From the NCBI GenBank assembly GCA_018971025.1, contig JAGWVE010000004.1:1-64000 (forward strand): a stretch of DNA of 64,000 nt. Direction: 5' to 3'. Every line of letters begins with the position of its first letter. The first letter of the stretch is position 1. Source of the DNA: Bacteroidota bacterium. Lineage in GTDB: Bacteria; Bacteroidota; Bacteroidia; Chitinophagales; Chitinophagaceae. The notes below the pieces were generated by a model. It saw nothing but the letters and a program-made list of their open reading frames with translations. It did not search any database and was not told the origin of the DNA. A program made the translations under genes and the position numbers. This document shows, in pieces, positions 20,522-27,781 of the stretch.

Positions 20522-21394
20522 AGTTCCTTTTTTAAAAGAACGGTTTCCTTGTAGTCCGCCCGAATGAATCACTAAAATTTTTGAAGAAGGGTTAAATTTC
20601 CCTTTGCTAGCAAGGTCAAAAGCGCCGTATAGTAATTTTGCAGTGTATACAAAATCTAGCGGTACCTCCATATTTGAATAGCAATCATTCATAAAATGGA
20701 TTAGTGCTGGCGTATGTTTTGCATAGCCGCCAAAATGATAATCATGAATGATTTCAAAACTTTTGTTGACTTCCTCATCAGTTAAGAGTTTCTTTATTGC
20801 TGTGTCAATAGATATATTGTTTTTTAAAACAGAGATGCCAATTATTTTTTGATGTTGCATTGCTGCTTTAATAAGTCCGGCCATCATGGTACCAGTGCCC
20901 ACTGCACAAATGATGGTGTCATAACTGCTGGTGTCTTTTATAGATAGCATTGATTTTGCACCATCTGCGCCTTTAACACCGTAACCGCCTTCCGGTATCC
21001 AGGCCCAATTTGGATTTTCATTATTAGCAATAATCTTTTCTTTTTGGTCAAAATCTTCTCTAGAAACAAAATGGAGTGTCATACCATTTTGGATGGCATC
21101 GGTTAGGGTAGGTGAAAGGTTTGTTGGTTTTTCACCTCTAATAAATCCAACCGTTTTGAGTCCCATAATAGCGCCATATTTTGATGTGGCTACAATATGA
21201 TTAGAATAGGGGCCGCCAAAAGTGGCAACGGTTGTTTTGCCGTTATCTATTGCATCTTTTACATACAATTGAAGTTTAAACCATTTATTGCCACTTACAA
21301 CAGGATCGAGTGTGTCTGCTCTTAATATATTGATATTTAATGTTTTACCACATAATGCGCTGATATCTTGTATATAAATATTATTAATATTCAT
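20510..21394 (-). CDS. 1-aminocyclopropane-1-carboxylate deaminase/D-cysteine desulfhydrase family PLP enzyme
   Basis: VSGNKWFKLQLYVKDA; FGGPYSNHIVATSKYG; AVGTGTMMAGLIKA. Confidence 0.82.
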   Translation of the reverse strand: MNINNIYIQDISALCGKTLNINILRADTLDPVVSGNKWFKLQLYVKDAIDNGKTTVATFGGPYSNHIVATSKYGAIMGLKTVGFIRGEKPTNLSPTLTDAIQNGMTLHFVSREDFDQKEKIIANNENPNWAWIPEGGYGVKGADGAKSMLSIKDTSSYDTIICAVGTGTMMAGLIKAAMQHQKIIGISVLKNNISIDTAIKKLLTDEEVNKSFEIIHDYHFGGYAKHTPALIHFMNDCYSNMEVPLDFVYTAKLLYGAFDLASKGKFNPSSKILVIHSGGLQGNRSFKKGTLIF

Positions 21395-21455
21395 GTGTAT
21401 TTTATAGCAACTATTTTAAAGAATGATTTAGCTTCGCAGCCATTAAAATACGCTT

Positions 21456-22358
21456 ATGAAACCAACTTTAGTGATTCTTGCAGCCGGTATGGCAAGCCGT
21501 TACGGTAGCATGAAACAGATTCAGTCTTTTGGACCTAGTGGCGAAACTATCATGGATTATTCAATTTATGATGCGATGCAAGCTGGTTTTGGTAAAATTG
21601 TTTTTATCATCAGAGAAGATTTTAGTGAGCAATTTAAGGCAATTTTTGAGCCAAAGTTAAATGGCAAAATTGAAACAGATTATGTTTACCAACATTTGTC
21701 TGCTTTTACAGAAGGCAAAACCATAACCCCAGAACGTGTAAAACCTTGGGGTACTGCGCATGCAGTGCTTTGTTGCAAAGGGAAATTAAATGAACCTTTT
21801 GCAGTTATCAATGCAGACGATTTTTACGGAAGAGACGCTTTTATGCAAGCAGCAGCTTTTCTAAACAATCAGTGCAACGATCAAACCTATTCTATCATTG
21901 GATATGAATTAGGTAAAACATTAAGTGATAACGGTACCGTAAGTAGAGGCGTATGTAATGTAGACGCTGATGGTAATTTATTAGACATCAACGAGCGTAC
22001 AAAAATATTTAAGAACGAAGATGGTGTGATTGTATATGAAGACAATGATGCGTTGTTTCCATTAACGCCAGATACCATTGTTAGCATGAATTTTTTATGT
22101 TACCCACCAAGTTTTGTGGCGCTTTGTGAGTCCGAATTTTCTAGATTTTTAGATGCACAAGGGATGGATATGAAATCAGAATTTTTCTTACCATCTGTTA
22201 CCAAGCATTTTGTAAATGCTAAACTTGGTAATGTAAAAGTAGGTACTACATCTGCCAGCTGGTTTGGTGTTACGTATAAAGAAGATGCACCTGTTGTTCA
22301 AGCTAGCATTACTAGTTTAGTAGAAAAGGGATTGTATCCAAGTAATTTGTGGGGATAG
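21456..22358 (+). CDS. nucleotidyltransferase family (sugar-phosphate NTP transferase-like)
   Basis: LVILAAGMASRYGSMKQIQSFGPSGETIMDYSIYDA; FAVINADDFYGRDAF. Confidence 0.82.
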   Translation: MKPTLVILAAGMASRYGSMKQIQSFGPSGETIMDYSIYDAMQAGFGKIVFIIREDFSEQFKAIFEPKLNGKIETDYVYQHLSAFTEGKTITPERVKPWGTAHAVLCCKGKLNEPFAVINADDFYGRDAFMQAAAFLNNQCNDQTYSIIGYELGKTLSDNGTVSRGVCNVDADGNLLDINERTKIFKNEDGVIVYEDNDALFPLTPDTIVSMNFLCYPPSFVALCESEFSRFLDAQGMDMKSEFFLPSVTKHFVNAKLGNVKVGTTSASWFGVTYKEDAPVVQASITSLVEKGLYPSNLWG

Positions 22359-22380
22359 GATTGTAATAATTTATTACAAT

Positions 22381-23487
22381 TTATTTATCAAAAGACTTTA
22401 CATAAAATACGCAAGACTCAAGTGTTGCGATTTGCTTTTTACGTGATAGTCGACTAATGCTTGTACGCGTTGCTATTTTAATGTCTTTGCTGCCTTCATT
22501 GCTAGCATTATAATCATTTACAACTTTGTAAATATTATTTGATTTGAGCGCAAATACAACACCTTCTAGTTGCGCTTCTCTGGTACTAAGTACACCTACA
22601 ACTTCGCCAGCGTTATCAAATACGGGTGCGCCAGAGTTACCTGGGTTAGCACTCATTTGTAATTGATAGGAAAGTGAGTCGCCTTCGTAACCGCTTCTAG
22701 CACTTAAATAACCAGTACCATAAACGATCTCATTTCTAGGATATCCAAGTGTAAATATTTCTTCGCCTAAATCGGTGGTTGATTTACGAATAGAATAGGG
22801 TAGTGATTTTTTAGAAGTATAATCTGCGTCATCAATTTTTAAGATGGCTAAATCTTTTTCTTGATCGATTAAAGCTATTTCAGCAACATATTCTTTACCG
22901 TTATTATCAACTACAATGGCGCCCGTTCCTTTGATAACGTGTGCGTTGGTTATGATAAAGCCTTTGGCATCAATTAAAAAACCAGAACCACCGCTAATAA
23001 ATTTAACGCCAGCAGGTAATTTGCTTTTTACTTCATTGATAAGTTTGCCTTGGTATTGCTGACTTTTTTTAATGGCAGCGATATCGTTGCTTAATTGTTG
23101 AATTTGGCTGTTATGGCTTACAGGAGAAAGGTATAAAGCTAGACCACTAATAAATAAAGCAATTACACCTCCAACAGATGCGGCAATAGAAGCTACTTTT
23201 TTATACTTATGGAATAATTGTACAATTTTAGCACCACTAGAAACAGTTGCACTGTTTGTAATATCGCCGCGTTCTAATAATGTTTGGTGCGTTTGTGCAA
23301 GCGTTTGTTTGATAGATTTGATAGCGCTATATTGGTTTATTTGCGCTAAGAACATGGCGTGTTCTACCACCATTTGGTCAATTTCTGGGGTATTTTTACG
23401 AACCAATTCAAAAGCAGCCTTTTCTTGGGCATCCATTTGGTTGTCCAGGTACTTTTCGATGGTTTCTAATAAAATTAAATCTTCCAT
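22381..23487 (-). CDS. membrane protein: anti-sigma-like N-terminus, one TM helix, trypsin-like (S1C/HtrA-type) protease domain
   Basis: N-term ETIEKYLDNQMDAQEKAAFELVRKNTPEID; TM VASIAASVGGVIALFISGLALYL; triad motifs TNAHVIKG, EKDLAILKID, NPGNSGAPV. Starts 20 nt after the sigma gene. Confidence 0.8.
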   Translation of the reverse strand: MEDLILLETIEKYLDNQMDAQEKAAFELVRKNTPEIDQMVVEHAMFLAQINQYSAIKSIKQTLAQTHQTLLERGDITNSATVSSGAKIVQLFHKYKKVASIAASVGGVIALFISGLALYLSPVSHNSQIQQLSNDIAAIKKSQQYQGKLINEVKSKLPAGVKFISGGSGFLIDAKGFIITNAHVIKGTGAIVVDNNGKEYVAEIALIDQEKDLAILKIDDADYTSKKSLPYSIRKSTTDLGEEIFTLGYPRNEIVYGTGYLSARSGYEGDSLSYQLQMSANPGNSGAPVFDNAGEVVGVLSTREAQLEGVVFALKSNNIYKVVNDYNASNEGSKDIKIATRTSISRLSRKKQIATLESCVFYVKSFDK

Positions 23488-23507
23488 GTTTACTTAATAT
23501 GAGTTAT

Positions 23508-24074
23508 CTACTCTCCAATATTATATTGCGCAAAAAACAACTTTTTAAGGCGCATCAAACATTTATACTTTTGGTTTTTGGCATTGTCGGAGTTGGTATA
23601 ACCAAATTCGGCAGCCAAAGCTTGCATATCCATTTTTTGAAGGTAATAGCCTTCTAATAGACTTTTGCAAGGTTCGCCTAGGCTTTTTAGGGCTCTATCC
23701 ATTATGGCATAGGCGGCATCGTGCTTAGCATGGGCTTCAAGGTCGTCATCCACTGAGATACTTTCTTCCAAATTGTCAATCGGGTGCGTAAAGCGCCCCT
23801 TTTGTTGAAGCCTTTTAAGCCATAGTCTGCGGCATACGGAATATACATACGTTTTAATTTGACAGGTTAAGACAAATGATTCGGTTTGTGCTTTTTCATA
23901 TAGCGCAATCATTGCTTCCTGAAAAACGTCCTTTGCATCGTCATAAGAGCCGTTATTTGCTAAAATGAAGGTTTGAATGGTACTAAAATTCTCTTTGTAG
24001 AGAAGTTCAATAGCAGCCGAATCATTGTTAGCCAGCCCCTTTAATAATGCTTGTTCGTTACTCGTAGCTTTCAC
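23508..24074 (-). CDS. ECF-type sigma-70 family RNA polymerase sigma factor (GTG start)
   Basis: AIELLYKENFSTIQTFILANNGSYDDAKDVFQEAMIALYEKA region 2 and a C-terminal region-4-like helix-turn-helix; start codon is GTG at 24074-24072 behind AGGAG. Confidence 0.85.
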   Translation of the reverse strand: MKATSNEQALLKGLANNDSAAIELLYKENFSTIQTFILANNGSYDDAKDVFQEAMIALYEKAQTESFVLTCQIKTYVYSVCRRLWLKRLQQKGRFTHPIDNLEESISVDDDLEAHAKHDAAYAIMDRALKSLGEPCKSLLEGYYLQKMDMQALAAEFGYTNSDNAKNQKYKCLMRLKKLFFAQYNIGE

Positions 24075-24081
24075 TAATACT

Positions 24082-24115
24082 CCTTTTAATACACTTTAGG
24101 GTATAAAAGTAACCC
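24082..24115 (-). promoter_or_regulatory. promoter-like element upstream of the sigma gene, GGGTTAC-N17-TATTAAAAGG
   Basis: Minus strand GGGTTACTTTTATACCCTAAAGTGTATTAAAAGG; 25/34 identical to the element at 24160-24193 on the plus strand. Confidence 0.6.
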
Positions 24116-24159
24116 AATATAGCCTGAAAACTTTTTTTTCAAAAAAAAATGGGTTTGAC

Positions 24160-24193
24160 GGGTTACCTTTTTACCCCTTCGGGTATAAATAGG
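24160..24193 (+). promoter_or_regulatory. promoter-like element upstream of the small lipoprotein, GGGTTAC-N17-TATAAATAGG
   Basis: GGGTTACCTTTTTACCCCTTCGGGTATAAATAGG; same layout and orientation relative to its gene as the sigma gene element. Confidence 0.6.
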
Positions 24194-24222
24194 CACATTC
24201 ATTCAAACAAAAACCCAAAAAA

Positions 24223-24393
24223 ATGAAAAAAGTATTCGCAATTTTAGCTGTAGTAGCTTTCGTAGCATGTAACTCAGGTGAAAACAAAGAAGCAACTGCA
24301 GACACTACTGCTGTTGACACAACTGCAACTGTATCTGCTGATACAACTGCTGTTGACACAACTGCTGCTGCTGTTGATACAACTAAGCACTAA
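24223..24393 (+). CDS. small lipoprotein (56 aa) with AVDTT-type repeats
   Basis: MKKVFAILAVVAFVACNSGENKEATADTTAVDTTATVSADTTAVDTTAAAVDTTKH*; lipobox AFVAC; below the size cut-off of the ORF track. Confidence 0.75.
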   Translation: MKKVFAILAVVAFVACNSGENKEATADTTAVDTTATVSADTTAVDTTAAAVDTTKH

Positions 24394-24493
24394 TTTTAAA
24401 ACATTAGCTAGATTGTTTAGGGCCTAAACGGTCAAAACTAGCTTGCCGGTTTCAACAATCTATAAGATTTTCATATGGCAAGCAATCGTAAAT

Positions 24494-24527
24494 AGCCTTC
24501 TTGTTTCTACAAGAGGGCTTATTTTTT
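24494..24527 (+). terminator. intrinsic terminator downstream of the small lipoprotein gene
   Basis: AGCCTTCTTG-tttcta-CAAGAGGGCT (one G-U) followed by TATTTTTT. Confidence 0.65.
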
Positions 24528-24639
24528 ACTAGTAGTATTTGTGGTTTGTGTTGCGTTTTACGTGACTGTATCACTAAAAACTAAAGTTTGTTAGTATAAA
24601 ATTTCTGATCTCTTTTTCAAAATGAGTAATATTTATTCT

Positions 24640-24647
24640 TATATTTG
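24640..24647 (+). promoter_or_regulatory. candidate -7 promoter element (TAnnTTTG) for the phe leader
   Basis: TATATTTG, 7 nt before the leader-peptide ATG; no clear -33 TTTG. Confidence 0.4.
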
Positions 24648-24654
24648 AAATGCA

Positions 24655-24744
24655 ATGAGAGAATTATTATCAAATACTTGGTTTAGTTTCTATTACTATT
24701 ACTTCTTTACCAAAAGGAGCCGGGTATTATATGTATTAGCTTAA
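24655..24744 (+). CDS. Phe/Tyr-rich leader peptide of the aromatic operon (attenuator)
   Basis: MRELLSNTWFSFYYYYFFTKRSRVLYVLA*: W-F-S-F-Y-Y-Y-Y-F-F run immediately upstream of a terminator and pheA. Confidence 0.85.
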   Translation: MRELLSNTWFSFYYYYFFTKRSRVLYVLA

Positions 24745-24792
24745 TTAAAAATTTTTACATACAATCCCGGCCAATTGGCCGGGATTTTTTTT
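24673..24792 (+). promoter_or_regulatory. ribosome-mediated transcription attenuator with alternative RNA pairings 1:2, 2:3 and 3:4
   Basis: 1:2 = 24673-24684 with 24717-24728; 2:3 = 24719-24728 with 24763-24771 (one bulge); 3:4 = 24763-24772 with 24777-24786. Confidence 0.8.
24763..24792 (+). terminator. attenuator terminator hairpin upstream of pheA
   Basis: AATCCCGGCC-aatt-GGCCGGGATT plus TTTTTT; perfect 10-bp stem. Confidence 0.9.
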
Positions 24793-24798
24793 AAGTAT

Positions 24799-25671
24799 AT
24801 GCCAACAAAAAACAAAATATCAAGAAAGCCTGTAAATGACCTGGGTATTGCTATTCAGGGATACGAAGGAAGTTTCCACCAGGTGGCTGCGCGTACTATT
24901 TTTGGTAAAGACGTATCTGTGGTGCCTTGTGCGAATTTCAGGGAGCTGATTAAAAAAACAGCAAATAAAAAAGAAACGGCGGGTGCCATGATGGCCATCG
25001 AAAACTCAATTGCCGGAAGTATTTTACCCAACTATAATTTACTACTTGGTTCTAAATTAAAAGTAACGGGTGAAGTGTATTTATCAATTAGTCAAAATTT
25101 GCTCGTTAATAAAGGGGTTTCATTATCCGATATCAAAGAAGTGCATAGTCATCCAATGGCGCTTTTACAGTGTTTAGATTACCTCGAAAAAAACAATTGG
25201 AAATTAGTAGAAACAGAGGATACAGCGCTGAGTGCCAAACACCTTCAGCAACATAGGTCTAAACATGTGGCGGCAGTGGCTAGTAAATTAGCTGCAGAGC
25301 TTTTTAATTTGGATATTGTTGGGCCTGATATTCAAACGCAAAAAAATAATTTTACTCGGTTTTTGGTCTTGGAAAGAGCTACTGATGTTATAGAAGATGT
25401 GCTAGCAAATAAAGCTTCCATTTATTTTCAAACCAATCATACCAAAGGGGTGCTCGCTAAAGTGCTTACGCAAATTGCAAAGCACGATGTAAACTTATCT
25501 AAGTTACAAAGCATGCCTATTCCAGGAAGTAATTTTAAATATGGTTTTTTTGCTGACATGGAATTTGATCATCGTAAAAGATTTGATCAAGTATTACATG
25601 CAATAACAGATTTAACAAATAGTGTAAGAATTTTTGGGGTATACCAAAAAGGTAAAATGCAAAAAGGGTAG
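24799..25671 (+). CDS. pheA: prephenate dehydratase
   Basis: IAIQGYEGSFHQVAA; AMMAIENSIAGSI; ACT domain; NFTRFLVLER. True start is ATG at 24799; the track start (TTG 24775) lies inside the terminator. Confidence 0.9.
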   Translation: MPTKNKISRKPVNDLGIAIQGYEGSFHQVAARTIFGKDVSVVPCANFRELIKKTANKKETAGAMMAIENSIAGSILPNYNLLLGSKLKVTGEVYLSISQNLLVNKGVSLSDIKEVHSHPMALLQCLDYLEKNNWKLVETEDTALSAKHLQQHRSKHVAAVASKLAAELFNLDIVGPDIQTQKNNFTRFLVLERATDVIEDVLANKASIYFQTNHTKGVLAKVLTQIAKHDVNLSKLQSMPIPGSNFKYGFFADMEFDHRKRFDQVLHAITDLTNSVRIFGVYQKGKMQKG

Positions 25672-25673
25672 TT

Positions 25674-26843
25674 ATGGAAATGAAACTAGCAGCAAGATTA
25701 GACGGCATTGGTGAATATTATTTTTCACAAAAGCTGCGTGAAATTGAACAGTTAAATAAAGCGGGTAAACAAATTATAAACTTAGGTATTGGTAGTCCAG
25801 ATTTGGCGCCACATCCTGAAGTGGTAAAGGCTTTGCAAGAAGCGGCTGCTCCAGATAATGTACACGCCTATCAATCTTATAAAGGATCTCCGGTGTTACG
25901 TAATGCCATTTCAAGTTGGTATCAAAAATGGTATGGTGTCACGTTAGATCCTGAAACCGAAGTGCTACCGCTTATTGGAAGTAAAGAAGGTATCATGCAT
26001 ATTTGTATGACATATCTAAATGCTGGTGATCAGGCGCTCATTCCAAACCCTGGTTATCCAACCTATAGCAGTGCAGTAAAATTAGCAGGTGGCGAACCCG
26101 TTTATTACGATTTAACCCTTTCTGGTAATTGGGAGCCAGATTTAGCGGCACTCGAAAAAACAGATTTATCTAAAGTAAAAATAATGTGGGTGAATTATCC
26201 GCATATGCCAACTGGTCAACTTCCTTCAGATCATTTTTTTGAAGCCCTTATTGCATTTGCAACCAAGCACCAAATATTAATTTGTCATGACAATCCGTAT
26301 AGTTTTATTTTAAATGAAACACCTAAAAGTTTGCTTGCTGTTAAGGGCGCCAAAGAAGTAGTGGTAGAATTAAATTCTTTAAGTAAAAGTTCCAACATGG
26401 CTGGTTGGAGAGTAGGCATGTTGGCTGGAAAAAAAGAACGTATCGAAGAAGTGTTAAGGTTTAAATCCAACATGGATAGTGGTATGTATTTACCCATTCA
26501 ACTAGCAGCAGCAAAGGCGCTTAGCCTTGGTAAAGATTGGTACGATAGCATTAATGTTATTTATAAAACGCGTAGAGAAAAAGTTTTTGAACTACTCGAC
26601 TTATTACATTGTACCTATTCTAAAACACAGGTAGGCATGTTTGTTTGGGCTAGTATACCAAGTAATTACGTCGATGGTTTTGCGCTTAGTGACAAAGTGC
26701 TCTATGACGCCAATGTTTTTATTACACCTGGCGGCATTTTTGGTACGGGCGGTAATGGTTTTATTAGAATTAGTTTATGTGCACCTGTAGAGCGTTTTGA
26801 ATTAGCAATCGAAAGGGTAAAAAATGCAGGTATTGCTTTATAA
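25674..26843 (+). CDS. class I/II aminotransferase (probable aromatic aminotransferase)
   Basis: INLGIGSPDLAPHPEVV; LSKSSNMAGWRVG PLP-lysine motif; located between pheA and tyrA. Confidence 0.88.
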   Translation: MEMKLAARLDGIGEYYFSQKLREIEQLNKAGKQIINLGIGSPDLAPHPEVVKALQEAAAPDNVHAYQSYKGSPVLRNAISSWYQKWYGVTLDPETEVLPLIGSKEGIMHICMTYLNAGDQALIPNPGYPTYSSAVKLAGGEPVYYDLTLSGNWEPDLAALEKTDLSKVKIMWVNYPHMPTGQLPSDHFFEALIAFATKHQILICHDNPYSFILNETPKSLLAVKGAKEVVVELNSLSKSSNMAGWRVGMLAGKKERIEEVLRFKSNMDSGMYLPIQLAAAKALSLGKDWYDSINVIYKTRREKVFELLDLLHCTYSKTQVGMFVWASIPSNYVDGFALSDKVLYDANVFITPGGIFGTGGNGFIRISLCAPVERFELAIERVKNAGIAL

Positions 26844-26854
26844 ATTGTAGAACA

Positions 26855-27694
26855 ATGATTGTAACAATAATTGGTACGGGTTTAATTGGTGGATCCATGG
26901 CGCTTACTTTAAAAGAGAAAGGCTTTGCCACAAAAGTGATTGGCGTAGATGCGAGTGAGCAGCATTTGACCAAGGCGCTTGCATTAGGTATTATTGACGA
27001 AGCGCATTCTTTACAAGATGCCGTTGCGCTTTCTGATGTAATTATTATTGCTACTCCAATTAATGCTGCAGAAAATATACTGCCTCAAATATTAGCTATT
27101 GCATCTAAGCAAGTGGTGATGGACGTTGGCTCTACCAAAAACAATATTTGTAAAATTGTGGCCTCGCATCCAAAACGTGGCAGGTTTGTAGCAACGCATC
27201 CAATGTGGGGTACCGAGTACAGTGGACCGGAAGCAGCTGTTAAAAATGCCTTTACAGACAAGGCTACGGTTATTTGTTCTAAAGAAGCCAGCGACCCAGA
27301 TGCTGCTGCCCTGGTGGAGCAGGTGTATCAGACCCTGGGAATGCACCTTTTGTACATGGACGCTGCCGCCCATGATGTACATGTTGCATATATTAGTCAT
27401 ATTTCTCATATAACATCTTTTGCCCTTGCAAACACTGTTTTAGAGAAGGAAAGGGAAGAAGATGCCATTTTTGAACTGGCAAGTGGTGGTTTTGAGAGTA
27501 CGGTTCGCCTTGCAAAGAGTAATCCAAGTATGTGGGTTCCTATTCTCATGCAGAATAAAGAGAACGTTTTAGACGTTCTTAATGAACATATCTCTCAATT
27601 AAGAAAATTTAAGGCAAGCTTAGAAAAGGAAAATCCCGATTATTTGCTTGAATTAATTGAGAAAGCCAATGGTATAAAGCGGATTTTAAAGTAG
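26855..27694 (+). CDS. tyrA: prephenate dehydrogenase
   Basis: VTIIGTGLIGGSMALTLKEKG; THPMWGTEYSGPEAA; HVAYISHISHITSFAL. Confidence 0.88.
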   Translation: MIVTIIGTGLIGGSMALTLKEKGFATKVIGVDASEQHLTKALALGIIDEAHSLQDAVALSDVIIIATPINAAENILPQILAIASKQVVMDVGSTKNNICKIVASHPKRGRFVATHPMWGTEYSGPEAAVKNAFTDKATVICSKEASDPDAAALVEQVYQTLGMHLLYMDAAAHDVHVAYISHISHITSFALANTVLEKEREEDAIFELASGGFESTVRLAKSNPSMWVPILMQNKENVLDVLNEHISQLRKFKASLEKENPDYLLELIEKANGIKRILK

Positions 27695-27755
27695 TCTGCT
27701 TTGTTAAAAACAGGCTTAAAACAAAGAAAAAACAGGCAAAGCACTACCTTATAAG

Positions 27756-27763
27756 TACCTTTG
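27756..27763 (+). promoter_or_regulatory. candidate internal -7 promoter element (TAnnTTTG) upstream of the DEAD-box helicase
   Basis: TACCTTTG, 18 nt before the ATG, in the 87-nt gap after tyrA. Confidence 0.45.
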
Positions 27764-27781
27764 CCGCAAAATTTTTAATAC

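Noticed and set aside
24171-24359. Minus-strand 62-aa ORF MSTAVVSADTVAVVSTAVVSAVASLF...
   Set aside because: It is the reverse complement of the repetitive (GTTGACACAACTGCT) lipoprotein coding sequence and covers the shared promoter region; the plus-strand lipoprotein with lipobox is far more convincing.
27092-27409. 105-aa antisense ORF opposite tyrA
   Set aside because: Overlaps a conserved gene; composition looks like frame shadow, no start context.
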